A stretch of DNA of 64,000 nucleotides, from positions 1 to 64,000 of the forward strand of contig NZ_JAPVQY010000011.1 in the NCBI RefSeq assembly GCF_027257875.1, written 5' to 3'. Below the pieces are notes generated by a model. The model saw only the letters and a program-made list of their open reading frames with translations, had not been told where the DNA came from and ran no database searches. Of the stretch, positions 8,990 to 17,971 are shown one piece after another (positions within the stretch are counted from its first letter, which is position 1; every line of letters begins with the position of its first letter). The position numbers were made by a program, and so were the translations under genes. The DNA comes from Burkholderia sp. IMCC1007 (lineage in GTDB: Bacteria > Pseudomonadota > Gammaproteobacteria > Burkholderiales > Burkholderiaceae).

Positions 8990-9631
8990 GTGCGGGGGGC
9001 CGCAGCGGCGCAGTCGCCGCATCGGTGCTGGCGCAGGCAAGTGACGAATGACGCCTCCTGCCCGTTGACGGCGCTCAAGCTGTGCCCCAGGCGCTCGCCC
9101 TCGATGCCGCGTTCACTTGGACAGCCGTGCAGGCGCAGGCTTCCCATGGGCGCCAACGTGCGCACCCTGCAGGCCGCCGTGGTTGCAGCGCAGATGGCGG
9201 GCGCGCTGATGATGGTGTTCCAGCGCACGCTGCAATACGCCAACGAGCTCCAGCAGTTGGGCGGCCTATCGGCAGGTTCCAACCCAGACAGCACCGGCTG
9301 TCGGTGATGAGGGAGCATATGTTCGCCGCACGCATGGCTGGCAGCTCGGCTGCAGCGGCAGTGGCGCGCTGCCCGACCGCCTGCGCGTAGCCACTGCGGC
9401 TGCAGTGAGGCGGCGCTGGCCATCTCTGAAACCGCGTACGCGATCCACGGCGCCATCGGCTTCAGCACTGAATACGACTTGCAGTTGTTCACGCGCCGCC
9501 TGCACGCACGGCGGCAGACGGCGGGCAGCGAGGCGTACTGGCACGATGTGGCGGGCGATGTGCTGCTGGCCCGCGAAGGCATGACGCTCGACGTCGTGCG
9601 CCGCATCACATTCTTTAAAGCGGTGCTTTGA
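8990..9631 (+). pseudogene. decayed acyl-CoA dehydrogenase (C-terminal half)
   Basis: Pieces of an acyl-CoA dehydrogenase appear in successive frames: AALMAG-like VVAAQMAGALMMVFQRTLQYANELQQ, then FQPRQHRLSVMREHMFAARMA, then AISETAYAIHGAIGFSTEYDLQLFTRRLHA and EAYWHDVAGDVLL to a TGA. The frame changes several times, so it cannot be expressed. With the enoyl-CoA hydratase remnant just downstream it represents an old CoA-pathway module that decayed. Confidence 0.7.
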
Positions 9632-9636
9632 AATCA

Positions 9637-9717
9637 ATAGCTGCCGGCGCTTTATTTCATTTCGATTCAGCATGAAAAATTGCTAAAAGCGTTGCTGCTA
9701 AAGCGCCAGTAGCTTAT
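9637..9717. repeat. imperfect inverted repeat between two decayed genes
   Basis: ATAGCTGCCGGCGCTTTA (9637-9654) and TAAAGCGCCAGTAGCTTAT (9699-9717) are near-perfect inverted copies separated by 44 AT-rich bases. The ATAGCTGC...GCGCTT wording resembles short intergenic repeats I know from Comamonadaceae genomes, so this stretch may come from such a donor. It could also act as a bidirectional terminator. Confidence 0.5.
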
Positions 9718-9739
9718 TTTTTGATAACCGGGAATCAAG

Positions 9740-9960
9740 ATGGCCTCTCTCACCACCAGTCGAGACGGCGGCATCCTCACCGTGACCATGAGCCAAGCCG
9801 AGACGCGCAACGCGTTCACCGGCAACACGACCGTGTAGGAATTCGCGCAACTGGGCGACGGCGTGCGCAAGGACGCGAGCGTGGAAGTGGTCATCCTCAC
9901 GCGCTCACCCACGCACAGGGCCAGCAACATTGCCGCGTTTTCGCCGCCTCGCTGGTAGCC
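9740..9960 (+). pseudogene. decayed enoyl-CoA hydratase/isomerase, N-terminal fragment
   Basis: MASLTTSRDGGILTVTMSQ followed by ETRNAFTGNTTV is a crotonase N-terminus. An in-frame TAG (9837-9839) interrupts it, after which EFAQLGDGVRKDASVEVVILT continues the same protein. Homology is lost by about 9960. From there to 10165 nothing coding is visible. Confidence 0.65.
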
Positions 9961-10165
9961 GAAATCGACAATTGCCTAACCGGGCCCGCTTGCAGGACTC
10001 GGCGTGCGGCCGCCCCCCAAGCTGCTCGGCTCCGCGTGGCATGTTCAGTGAGGCGACGCGAGCGGGGCCAGCGCGCAAGATCAACTGCCTGCGTGCCGTG
10101 AGGCCGACTGATCGCAGAGGCACAGCAGGTTCCAGCGACGGTCAAAATAAGATTTTCATATCGCC

Positions 10166-10185
10166 CTATCCGAATTCCGTATTTT
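10166..10185 (+). promoter_or_regulatory. copy A of a shared promoter/operator motif
   Basis: The core CGAATTCCGTATTTT, preceded by CTATC, matches sites at 14376-14395 and 23966-23985 (consensus CGWATTCCRTATTTT, with CTAT or GAT before it). It stands before the MFS fragment at 10276 and the CoA-transferase unit. Confidence 0.5.
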
Positions 10186-10275
10186 CTCTTATAGCACCGG
10201 CCCAATAGACTGGTGTGTAGCAGCACTCTGCTTGTGAGATTGCTGCGGACATCCAAAAAGAGAATAGTGGAGACG

Positions 10276-10548
10276 ATGAAGAGCGCTGCGATCGATTCGA
10301 CGCTCGTCGCAGGTGGGTTGGCGTTGATCAATAGTATCGGTGCTAGCTCCGGCATCGTGGCGCCATTCGTGGTTGGTCTGATGAAGGAAGCAACGGGATC
10401 AATGGCATCAGGCCTCTATTTGCTTGCCGTGCTTCTGTGCGGCGGAGTTCTTCATCTCCTCAAGATCGTTCCGCCGACGATACGACCGCAAGTCTCTCAG
10501 GTGACCAACGAAGACGACTCGGTCGTTGCGAGCACCATTGAAGAATGA
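10276..10548 (+). pseudogene. C-terminal fragment of an MFS transporter (anion:cation symporter-like)
   Basis: The 91 residues include ALINSIGASSGIVAPFVVGLMKEATGS and a last hydrophobic helix, which fit helices 11-12 of ACS-type MFS carriers. No earlier helices are present in any frame upstream. The stop overlaps the region just before the CoA-transferase, suggesting the transporter once led this operon. Confidence 0.65.
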
Positions 10549-10574
10549 TGACCATGTTGCTGAAAGGATCAAAC

Positions 10575-11825
10575 ATGAACCAACCGATTGCTGGTCTTAG
10601 CAAGCCACTCGCAGGCGTCAAAGTCCTGGAACTCTCACAGATCATGGCCGGCCCGACGTGCGGGTTGATGCTCGCCGACTTGGGTGCCGATGTAATCAAG
10701 GTCGAACGCTATCCGCAAGGCGACGATGCGCGGCGCTATCGTCGCGCAGGGGACGACGGATTGCCACCTTCATTCATGATGCTTAACCGGGGTAAGCGCT
10801 CCATCGCACTTGATATTAAGCGGCCCGAAGGCAAGGCAGCGCTGTTGAAACTCGTCAAGCAAAGCGATGTCGTGACTGAGAATTTCCGCATGGGCGTGAT
10901 GGAACGGCTGGGCCTCGGATACGACGTCCTGCGTGAAGCGAACCCTGCGCTTGTCTACTGCGCCATCACTGGATATGGGCGCACCGGCCCACTGGCTGCT
11001 CGCGGTGGATTTGACCTGATCCTTCAAGCGTTCAGTGGACTGATCAGCGTCACCGGTGAAGATGGGGGCGATCCCGTCAAACCAGGTGTCTCGATTGCTG
11101 ACGTGAATGCCGGCATTCTGGCGGCTTTTGGCACGCTTGCGGCGTATATTGAAAGATTGCGAACCGGGCAGGGGCAACGTGTCGATACATCGTTGCTCCA
11201 AGCCTCCATGCAGCACATGTACTGGTACGCGGCGGCTTATTTCTCCAGAGGCATTGTTCCAAAGCCTGCCGGTACCGCACATCCCTTGATTGCTCCATAC
11301 CAGGTGTACAAGTGCCGCGACGGTGGTCTCGCGATCGGCGGCGCCAATGAGACGAACTGGGGGCGCGTCGCGCAGGTACTCGGACACCCGGAGTGGGTAG
11401 ATGACCCGCGATTCAATACGCCGGACATTCGACTCGCGAACCGCCGAGAGCTTGAGGTGCTCATCAATGAGATCCTGTCGACAGATACTCGCTCGGCTTG
11501 GGCGTCGCGATTCGATGCGGCTCAGGTCCCCTGCGGTCCTGTCCAGACAGTCGGCGAAGCGTTGGACCACGAGCAAACGCGCAGCGTGAGAATGGTTGTC
11601 GATGTTCAGTCGCCCCAAGGCGGTTCAATGCGCGCGCTTGGCCTTCCGGTATTGCTCAACGGGTCTTCCTATGTCGCTGAGGCACCGGCGCCGCGCGTCG
11701 GGCAGGACACTACCGAGGTCCTGCGTGAGTACGGCTTTGCGGAAGACGATATCAACCGGCTCTTGGACTCGGGCGCTGCCTTTCAAGGTGATGCTTCCGA
11801 GCCGCTGACGGCCGACGAACTGTGA
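10575..11825 (+). CDS. class III CoA-transferase (CaiB/BaiF family)
   Basis: This 416-residue enzyme moves CoA between carboxylic acids through an enzyme aspartyl-CoA intermediate. The N-terminal signature GVKVLELSQIMAGPTCGLMLADLGADVIKVE is clear, and the catalytic Asp lies in GGFDLILQAFSGL after ITGYGRTGP. The ATG at 10575 has AAAGGA seven bases upstream and was preferred to the ATG at 10545. It ends 7 bases before an enoyl-CoA hydratase gene, so the two form an activation/hydration pair. The acid it activates is not evident. Confidence 0.92.
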   Translation: MNQPIAGLSKPLAGVKVLELSQIMAGPTCGLMLADLGADVIKVERYPQGDDARRYRRAGDDGLPPSFMMLNRGKRSIALDIKRPEGKAALLKLVKQSDVVTENFRMGVMERLGLGYDVLREANPALVYCAITGYGRTGPLAARGGFDLILQAFSGLISVTGEDGGDPVKPGVSIADVNAGILAAFGTLAAYIERLRTGQGQRVDTSLLQASMQHMYWYAAAYFSRGIVPKPAGTAHPLIAPYQVYKCRDGGLAIGGANETNWGRVAQVLGHPEWVDDPRFNTPDIRLANRRELEVLINEILSTDTRSAWASRFDAAQVPCGPVQTVGEALDHEQTRSVRMVVDVQSPQGGSMRALGLPVLLNGSSYVAEAPAPRVGQDTTEVLREYGFAEDDINRLLDSGAAFQGDASEPLTADEL

Positions 11826-11832
11826 GGCGATC

Positions 11833-12645
11833 GTGAAGGTACCAGTGAGTTTAAAAAGTGAAGTCGTGGGTGACCGAGACATCGTGGTCGAAATCGCCAA
11901 TGGCGTCGCCGTGGTGAGATTGAACCGCGAAGCCAAGCGGAACGCCTTGACGCTAGCGCTTTGGAAGCGTCTCGGCGCGACGTTCTCACAGTTGGACGCA
12001 AACATCGAGGTCCGCTCGATCGTCTTGATCGGTACCGGTGCAAGCTTCTGTGCTGGAGCGGATATTTCCGAATTTAATGAGGTCAGAGGCGATCCGGAGC
12101 AGGCCATTGTCTACGAGAACGCATACGACGACTGTTGCGACGCGATCGCGGCGACCTTCAAGCCGACGATCGCAGCAATTAATGGGTATTGCATGGGTGG
12201 TGGCTGCAACGTTGCTATGGCGTGCGACTTTCGAATCGCCGAATCGTCGGCTGTCTTCGCGATTCCCGCGGCGCGTTTGTCGATCGTGTATGGAGTGAAA
12301 GGCACCCGGCGGCTGTTCAACTTGGTGGGCTTGTCGAACGCCAAGCGCATTCTGTATTCGGCGAGCCGCTTCGATGCAGAACGAGCTTTTCGGATTGGAT
12401 TCGTGGACGATGTGGTAGCCGATTCGTTCGCATCGGCAACACAGTTTGCATCGGAATTAGCCTCGAATGCCCCACTTACGATCAAGGGAGCGAAATATAT
12501 ACTCGACAGCCTTGCCAGCACGAACACCGATATTTCGGAGTTGAAAGTCAACCAGATCATGGATGAGGCAGCTCAAAGTCACGACTACCTCGAAGGTCGC
12601 TCGGCATTTTTGGAAAAGCGACCTCCAAAGTTCCATGGTTATTAA
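11833..12645 (+). CDS. enoyl-CoA hydratase/isomerase (crotonase family)
   Basis: The 270-residue crotonase-fold protein hydrates or isomerises an acyl-CoA. The oxyanion-hole segments GASFCAGADISEF and NGYCMGGGCNVAMACDFRIA are both intact. The GTG start has GAGG close upstream and sits 7 bases after the CoA-transferase stop, indicating translational linkage. The usual second catalytic Glu is not obvious, so the exact reaction (hydratase, isomerase or hydrolase) is open. Confidence 0.9.
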   Translation: MKVPVSLKSEVVGDRDIVVEIANGVAVVRLNREAKRNALTLALWKRLGATFSQLDANIEVRSIVLIGTGASFCAGADISEFNEVRGDPEQAIVYENAYDDCCDAIAATFKPTIAAINGYCMGGGCNVAMACDFRIAESSAVFAIPAARLSIVYGVKGTRRLFNLVGLSNAKRILYSASRFDAERAFRIGFVDDVVADSFASATQFASELASNAPLTIKGAKYILDSLASTNTDISELKVNQIMDEAAQSHDYLEGRSAFLEKRPPKFHGY

Positions 12646-12735
12646 TGCCGCAGCCATAAAGATAAGATCGCGTCGGACGGGTCAAGACGACACTCGATCA
12701 GCTGGCTCGAAGATCTCAGACCGAAGGGATCACGC

Positions 12736-13311
12736 CTGAAGATTCACGAGTACCAGGGTAAGGAAATTCCGCGGAAATTCGGCGTCGCGGTCCCGCGCGG
12801 CAAACCCGTGTTCTCGGAGGACGATGCGGTCAAGGCCGCACGGCAGCTGGGCAGCCCGGTCTGGGTCGTCAAGGCGCAGATTCATGCCGGCGGCCGCGGC
12901 AAGCGCGGTGGTGTGAAGATGGCGAAGTCGATCGACCAGGTCCGTGATTACTCGAACCAGATCCTCGGCATGCAGCTCGTCACGCACCAGACCGGGCCCG
13001 GAAGGCCAGAAGGTGAACCGCCTGCTGATCGCGGAAGGGGCGGACATCAAGAAGGAGCTGTATGTCGGCCTGGTGCTTGACCGTGTCTCGCAGCGGATAG
13101 TCGTGATGGCGTCGAGCGGACATGAAGACATGATGAAGCCGGTGGTCGGCTTCATCGCGGGCGTGACGGCGCCTCCGGGCAAGCGCATGGGCCACGTAGG
13201 CACGCTGATCTCGGGCGGTGCGGACGCCAAGCTCGAAATCATGGAGCGTGCGGCATCAAGGGCACAAAGAACCCGTCAGAGATGGCGCGGCTGCTGAAGT
13301 CTGTGATTTGA
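12736..13311 (+). pseudogene. sucC-sucD remnant fused by deletion
   Basis: The first part is the succinyl-CoA ligase beta-subunit N-terminus ([10 protein letters not shown]...[12 protein letters not shown]...QIHAGGRGK...), with a CTG where the start ATG should be. After a frameshift near 13000 it continues as [27 protein letters not shown] to ASSGHED. It then jumps directly into the end of the alpha subunit ([20 protein letters not shown], then [14 protein letters not shown]), with another frameshift before the TGA. About 900 bases of the normal pair are missing. The housekeeping sucCD must lie elsewhere in the genome. Confidence 0.85.
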
Positions 13312-13386
13312 CCACGCCCCGATCCCCCCGGCCGCCAGACCCTTAGGTCATAGCCACGAAAAACCGACATTGGAGAAAGAGTGCGC

Positions 13387-14313
13387 TCAATGCTCGATTA
13401 GCCGTGCGCCTTCCCACTTCCCCGAAGCGAGCATGTCCTCCAGGACTTTCACAACTGTGTCTCGCACGACCTCTGCCGCTCGGCTGAGGGGTAGGCTGTC
13501 GGACACGCATAACGAAAGTTCGCGTTGAAGAGTGCGCCCGCTTATCGACGCAATGCCTATCTGTCCCCTCTCGACATACTCAGCAACGGCTGACCAGGGG
13601 AGCACGGTCCACCCCAGTCGCGCAGTCACCAGGCGTACCAACATATCAGTTGCGCTCACCTCGCTTACGAGCCGGAATGCCAAGTGTTCGTCGAGAAATG
13701 CAGCGTCGATTCGCTGCCGAATTGTGCTCGGTATGCTCGGGAGGATCAACGGATGACGCGCTACATCTTTGAGGCGCAGGGTCTTCTTCTCAATGTTCTC
13801 CGAAGCCGGATACACCACATAGAGTTCTTCGTGAATGAAGGGCAGTATGGTGGTTCCTCGTCGAGGCTGCGCGTCGACCGCGATGGCAATATCAATTTTG
13901 CCGTTCGCGATTAGGTCGACAAGTTCAGCGCTGGGTCGCTCCACGATCTCGAGCAGAATTCGTTCATATGCTCTCAGCTCTTCGAGGAGTCGCACCGCCA
14001 AGATCTTGCCGGTGCTACCGGGAATACCGATCACGACGCGTCCAGATGGATGCTCACCCTCTTGGGACACGGCCACTCGGACGTCTTCGAACTGCTTCAG
14101 TAGTGACTTCGCATGTCGATAAAGGACTTCGCCAGCACCGGTTAGTCTGACCCCGTGGGCGGTTCGGTCGAAAAGGCGCGTGTCCAGTTCTCCCTCAAGA
14201 TTCGCGATCTGCTGACTCAGCGCTGGCTGTGCGATCCGGAGGGCTTCCGACGCGCGGGTCATGTTGCCAAGTTCAGCAATTCGCGCGAAATACTTCAGTT
14301 GCTTGAAGTCCAC
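13387..14313 (-). CDS. LysR family transcriptional regulator (Nac/Cbl-like)
   Basis: This 308-residue LTTR has the N-terminal helix-turn-helix MDFKQLKYFARIAELGNMTRA...PALSQQIANLEGELDTRLF. Its effector domain resembles the Nac-type subgroup, which has a GIPGSTGK segment at the domain start. It is divergent from the MHS transporter at 14488. The region between them holds a dyad with the motif also found at 10166 and 23966, so it is the best candidate activator of those three units. Confidence 0.9.
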   Translation of the reverse strand: MDFKQLKYFARIAELGNMTRASEALRIAQPALSQQIANLEGELDTRLFDRTAHGVRLTGAGEVLYRHAKSLLKQFEDVRVAVSQEGEHPSGRVVIGIPGSTGKILAVRLLEELRAYERILLEIVERPSAELVDLIANGKIDIAIAVDAQPRRGTTILPFIHEELYVVYPASENIEKKTLRLKDVARHPLILPSIPSTIRQRIDAAFLDEHLAFRLVSEVSATDMLVRLVTARLGWTVLPWSAVAEYVERGQIGIASISGRTLQRELSLCVSDSLPLSRAAEVVRDTVVKVLEDMLASGKWEGARLIEH

Positions 14314-14351
14314 CTTGTGTCTCCTGCCAGGCGATTAGCCAATGCGTGCTA

Positions 14352-14395
14352 GAGGAATACGGAATTGCGATTGGCCTATACGTATTCCATATTTT
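14352..14395 (+). promoter_or_regulatory. LysR-type operator/promoter (copy B of shared motif) between LysR and MHS genes
   Basis: The half sites ATACGGAATTGCG (14358-14370) and CGTATTCCATATTTT (14381-14395) form an interrupted dyad (GGAAT/ATTCC), the usual layout of an LTTR site. The right half with CTATA before it matches copies at 10166 and 23966. The MHS start codon is about 90 bases downstream. Confidence 0.55.
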
Positions 14396-14487
14396 AATTG
14401 TATCGCGCCAAAACTTAAACTGCCTCATAGAACGCCAGACCCTGCCAGACATGGAAAGCGTCCAGACGCCGGATGGAGACAAACCTT

Positions 14488-16179
14488 ATGAATGCAAGTA
14501 CAGAAAACCTTGCCGCGGCCTATCCTTCGCCCGATGCGGGCGTGCATAAGCGGGTGATCTTCGCTTCCTCCCTGGGAACGATGTTCGAATGGTACGACTT
14601 TTTCCTCGCCGGTTCACTGGCTGTGCAAATCTCGCACAGCATCTTCTCTGGGGTGAACCCAACCGCCGCCTTCATTTTCACGTTGCTTAGCTTCGCGGCC
14701 GGCTTTGCCGTGCGACCGTTTGGGGCACTCGTCTTTGGCCGCATCGGTGACATGGTGGGGCGCAAGTACACGTTCTTGGTCACCATCTCGTTGATGGGGT
14801 TGGCGACGTTCGTGATCGGACTACTGCCGGGATATGCTTCAATTGGTCTTGCTGCGCCGATTCTCTTCGTTGCCATGCGAATGCTGCAAGGGCTCGCACT
14901 TGGCGGTGAATACGGCGGCGCAGTGGTCTATGTCGCTGAGCACAGCAGTAATGAGACCCGCGGAGCGAAGACCGCCTGGATCCAGGCCACCGCGGCGCTC
15001 GGGTTGTTACTTTCGCTGGCGATGATTCTTCCTACCCGGTACATGCTGGGCGAAACGAGTTTCATGGCATGGGGCTGGCGAGTGCCGTTCTTGGTCTCGT
15101 TGATCCTGCTCACGATCTCGCTTTGGATCCGGGTCAAGCTGCACGAATCGCCCGAGTTCGAGCGCATGAAGCGCGAGGGGACGACGTCCAAGTCACCGAT
15201 TTCCGAAGCGTTTGGTCAATGGCGCAATCTGAAGCTCGTGTTGCTGGGGCTCTTTGGAATGGTGATGGGCCAAGCTGTCGTTTGGTATGCGGGCCAGTTC
15301 TACAGCATGTTCTTTCTGACCCAAACGCTGAAGGTTGATGGGGGAACGGCGAACCTGCTGATCATCGTCGCGACAATCATCACGACGCCGTTTTACGTCA
15401 TCTTCGGCAAGCTCTCGGACCGGATCGGCCGCAAACCGGTGTTTCTGTCGGGATGTTTGCTGGCAGCAATCTTCTTCTTTCCGCTGTTTAAAGGGCTGAC
15501 GCATTTCGCGAACCCGGCGCTCGAAGCTGCGCACCAGAAGGCGCCGATTACTGTCCGAGCAGATCCGGGCGAGTGCAGCTTTCAGTTCAACCCGGCCGGA
15601 ACTTCGAAGTTTGTGAGCTCTTGTGATATTGCACGGAGCGCAATTACGAAGGCGGGTTTGAACTACACCGATGAGCCGTCGCCGAAAGGGGAACTCGCGC
15701 AGATCAGAATCGGTGAGCGGGTGATCACCAGTTTCGATGGGAAAGCATCGAATGCAGCGGTGCTCTCGAAGACCTTCGACGCAGATATCGCCAAAGCCTT
15801 ACATGATGCGGGGTATGAAACCGGCCCGGCGGATCCGGCGCGCATCAACAAACCGATGGCGATCCTGCTGATTGTCCTTCTCATGCTCTTTGGCACGATG
15901 ACGTACGGCCCGATTGCAGCAATGCTTGTTGAACTGTTCCCTTCGCGTATTCGATACACGGCAATGTCGCTGCCGTATCACGTCGGCATTGGCTGGTTCG
16001 GTGGCTTTTTGCCTGCAGCGTCCTTCGCAATCTCCGCGGCGTCGGGTGATATCTACGCCGGTCTTTGGTATCCGGTAAGTCTCGCCGCTGTATGCTTTGT
16101 CGTGTGTCTGCTGTTCGTCAAAGAAAGCAAGGGCGCTGACATCTACACGAGCCGTACAAACCAACAAAAGAAGGCTTAA
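14488..16179 (+). CDS. MHS-family metabolite:H+ symporter
   Basis: The roughly 563-residue inner-membrane carrier has 12 predicted helices. ASSLGTMFEWYDFFLAGSLA opens helix 1, and GRIGDMVGRKYTF and SDRIGRKP are the MFS loop motifs. A long insertion of about 130 residues after helix 8 carries paired cysteines (PGECSFQFN and SSCDIA). These carriers import organic acids or similar small solutes with protons. The ATG at 14488 with GGAG upstream was chosen over one at 14473. It starts the unit MHS-hydrolase-SDR (spacings of 9 and 8 bases) and probably imports the pathway substrate. It is a paralogue of the truncated gene at the left edge. Confidence 0.92.
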   Translation: MNASTENLAAAYPSPDAGVHKRVIFASSLGTMFEWYDFFLAGSLAVQISHSIFSGVNPTAAFIFTLLSFAAGFAVRPFGALVFGRIGDMVGRKYTFLVTISLMGLATFVIGLLPGYASIGLAAPILFVAMRMLQGLALGGEYGGAVVYVAEHSSNETRGAKTAWIQATAALGLLLSLAMILPTRYMLGETSFMAWGWRVPFLVSLILLTISLWIRVKLHESPEFERMKREGTTSKSPISEAFGQWRNLKLVLLGLFGMVMGQAVVWYAGQFYSMFFLTQTLKVDGGTANLLIIVATIITTPFYVIFGKLSDRIGRKPVFLSGCLLAAIFFFPLFKGLTHFANPALEAAHQKAPITVRADPGECSFQFNPAGTSKFVSSCDIARSAITKAGLNYTDEPSPKGELAQIRIGERVITSFDGKASNAAVLSKTFDADIAKALHDAGYETGPADPARINKPMAILLIVLLMLFGTMTYGPIAAMLVELFPSRIRYTAMSLPYHVGIGWFGGFLPAASFAISAASGDIYAGLWYPVSLAAVCFVVCLLFVKESKGADIYTSRTNQQKKA

Positions 16180-16188
16180 GGGGGAGTC

Positions 16189-17022
16189 ATGGGATTCGCA
16201 AACTCAGGGGGTGTGAAGCTCTATTTCGAGAAGACCGGACAGGGCACTCCAATTGTATTCGTTCATGAGTTCGCCGGGGATTACCGGAACTGGGAAAACC
16301 AAGTTCGGTTCCTGTCGCGTCGTTATCAATGCATCACGTTCAATGCGCGGGGTTACCCCCCGTCGGATGTGCCTGAAGATCCGGAACAATACAGTGAGGC
16401 GCACGCGGTCGAGGACATCGCGAACGTTATGCGGTACTGTAATGTCAAGAAGGCTCACATTGTCGGCCTGTCCATGGGTGGATACGCGACGGTGAACTTC
16501 GGAATCGCCTATCCGGAGATGGCGCGTTCTTTGGTGATCATCGGGGCTGGGCACGGATCAGATCCGCAAGGACGCGAACGCTTCTTGCGCGACAGCGGGG
16601 AACTGGCTGATCGACTGCTTTCGCTTGGTATGCAGGAAGGGATTGTGCATTATGCGAACAGTCCAATCAGACGTCGATACAAAGAGAAAGACCCACGCGG
16701 CTTCGAAGAATTCAACAAACAGTTTGCTGAGCACTCTCCACTAGGCTCAGCACTGACGACCCGCGGTTACCAAATGCGTCGCTCAACGATCTACGAACTG
16801 GAAGCCAAGCTGAAAACTCTGGACGTTCCGGCGCTGATCGTCACGGGCGACGATGATGAGCCCTGTCTGGGTCCCGCGATTTTCATGAAGAAATCAATCC
16901 CTGATTCACGACTCTGGGTGGTTCCTCGAACCAGCCACCCCGTGAACCTTGAAGAGCCGGACGCTTTCAATCGCGCCGTGCGCGACTTCTTCACCGAGAT
17001 CGACCAGACCTCGAACTTCTAG
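16189..17022 (+). CDS. alpha/beta-hydrolase
   Basis: This 277-residue alpha/beta-hydrolase has the oxyanion region VFVHEFAGDYRNW, the nucleophile elbow GLSMGG with Ser95, the acid in VTGDDDEPC and the His in SHPVNLE. Length and pattern fit the PcaD/RutD/esterase group. A GGGGGAG precedes the ATG closely, and it lies 9 bases after the transporter and 8 before an SDR. It probably hydrolyses an ester, lactone or amide intermediate of the imported compound. Confidence 0.9.
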   Translation: MGFANSGGVKLYFEKTGQGTPIVFVHEFAGDYRNWENQVRFLSRRYQCITFNARGYPPSDVPEDPEQYSEAHAVEDIANVMRYCNVKKAHIVGLSMGGYATVNFGIAYPEMARSLVIIGAGHGSDPQGRERFLRDSGELADRLLSLGMQEGIVHYANSPIRRRYKEKDPRGFEEFNKQFAEHSPLGSALTTRGYQMRRSTIYELEAKLKTLDVPALIVTGDDDEPCLGPAIFMKKSIPDSRLWVVPRTSHPVNLEEPDAFNRAVRDFFTEIDQTSNF

Positions 17023-17030
17023 GCGCCAAT

Positions 17031-17801
17031 ATGAATCTTGAACTCCAAGGCAAATCTGTGCTGGTCACAGGTGGGTCCCGTGGTATCGGGTACGCCTGCT
17101 GTGAGATGTTTGCTGCCGAAGGATGCAACGTCACGATTCTCGGAAGCCAAAAGGAGAGCGTCGAAGGCGCATCGGCACGTCTCGAGGCGCAGGTCGGTCG
17201 CAAGGTGGAGGCTATTTGCCTAGACCTTGGTCAGCCAGACGCCGTGTCGGACATACGAGACCGCCTGCGCTTGGCGGACATCATCGTTAACAACGCCGGC
17301 GCGATTCCGGGCGGTGGGCTTGAGGACGTATCCGATTCGGCTTGGCGCCAGGCGTGGGATCTCAAGGTGCACGGCTACATCAACACCACCCGCGAGGCGC
17401 TTCCTGCAATGATTGAGCGGGGTACCGGCGTCATTGTCAATGTCATTGGGATTGCCGGCGCTGCGCCACGCTATGACTACATCTGCGGGTCGAGCGCGAA
17501 CTCCGCCCTAATGACTTTTACGAAGGCCGCTGGCGCGCATGCCGCCCGCCACGGAGTCCGCATCGTCGGCGTCAATCCAGGCCCGACCGAGACAGATCGA
17601 CTGGTGAAGCTCTACCAGTCACGCGCCGCCGAGCGATTGGGCGATGCATCGAGATGGCAGGAAATGCTCGCAGACATGCCATTTGGACGTGTAGCAAAGC
17701 CCGAAGAGATCGCAAGCCTGGTCGTTTTTCTAGCCTCTGCTCGAGCCTCGTATATCAGCGGCGCAATCGTCGATGTTGACGGCGGCGCAATGTACGGCTA
17801 A
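17031..17801 (+). CDS. SDR-fold protein without the canonical catalytic triad
   Basis: The 256-residue protein has a normal cofactor fold (TGGSRGIG at 13-20, NNAG at 87-90, NPGPTETDR later). However, at the positions of the usual Ser, Tyr and Lys it has Gly140, Gly153 and Asn157 (YICGSSANSALMTFTKA). A branch of SDRs in degradation clusters shares this GSxxN pattern, so it may catalyse a different reaction or bind without classic hydride chemistry. It is the last gene of the MHS-hydrolase-SDR unit. Function is not assigned beyond the fold. Confidence 0.85.
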   Translation: MNLELQGKSVLVTGGSRGIGYACCEMFAAEGCNVTILGSQKESVEGASARLEAQVGRKVEAICLDLGQPDAVSDIRDRLRLADIIVNNAGAIPGGGLEDVSDSAWRQAWDLKVHGYINTTREALPAMIERGTGVIVNVIGIAGAAPRYDYICGSSANSALMTFTKAAGAHAARHGVRIVGVNPGPTETDRLVKLYQSRAAERLGDASRWQEMLADMPFGRVAKPEEIASLVVFLASARASYISGAIVDVDGGAMYG

Positions 17802-17971
17802 GAGCCAACGGCATTACCTTGTTGATTGAACAAACCTAGTGCTACCTGGCAGCCCGAAACCTCGAAAATTGACGCGTTGGGAAGACGCGTTCGCGGCTGA
17901 TGGCCTAAACGTCACAGCAGGTAAGCGAAAGCACCACAGCCACTTCCTACCAAACATAGAGATCGATAAGA

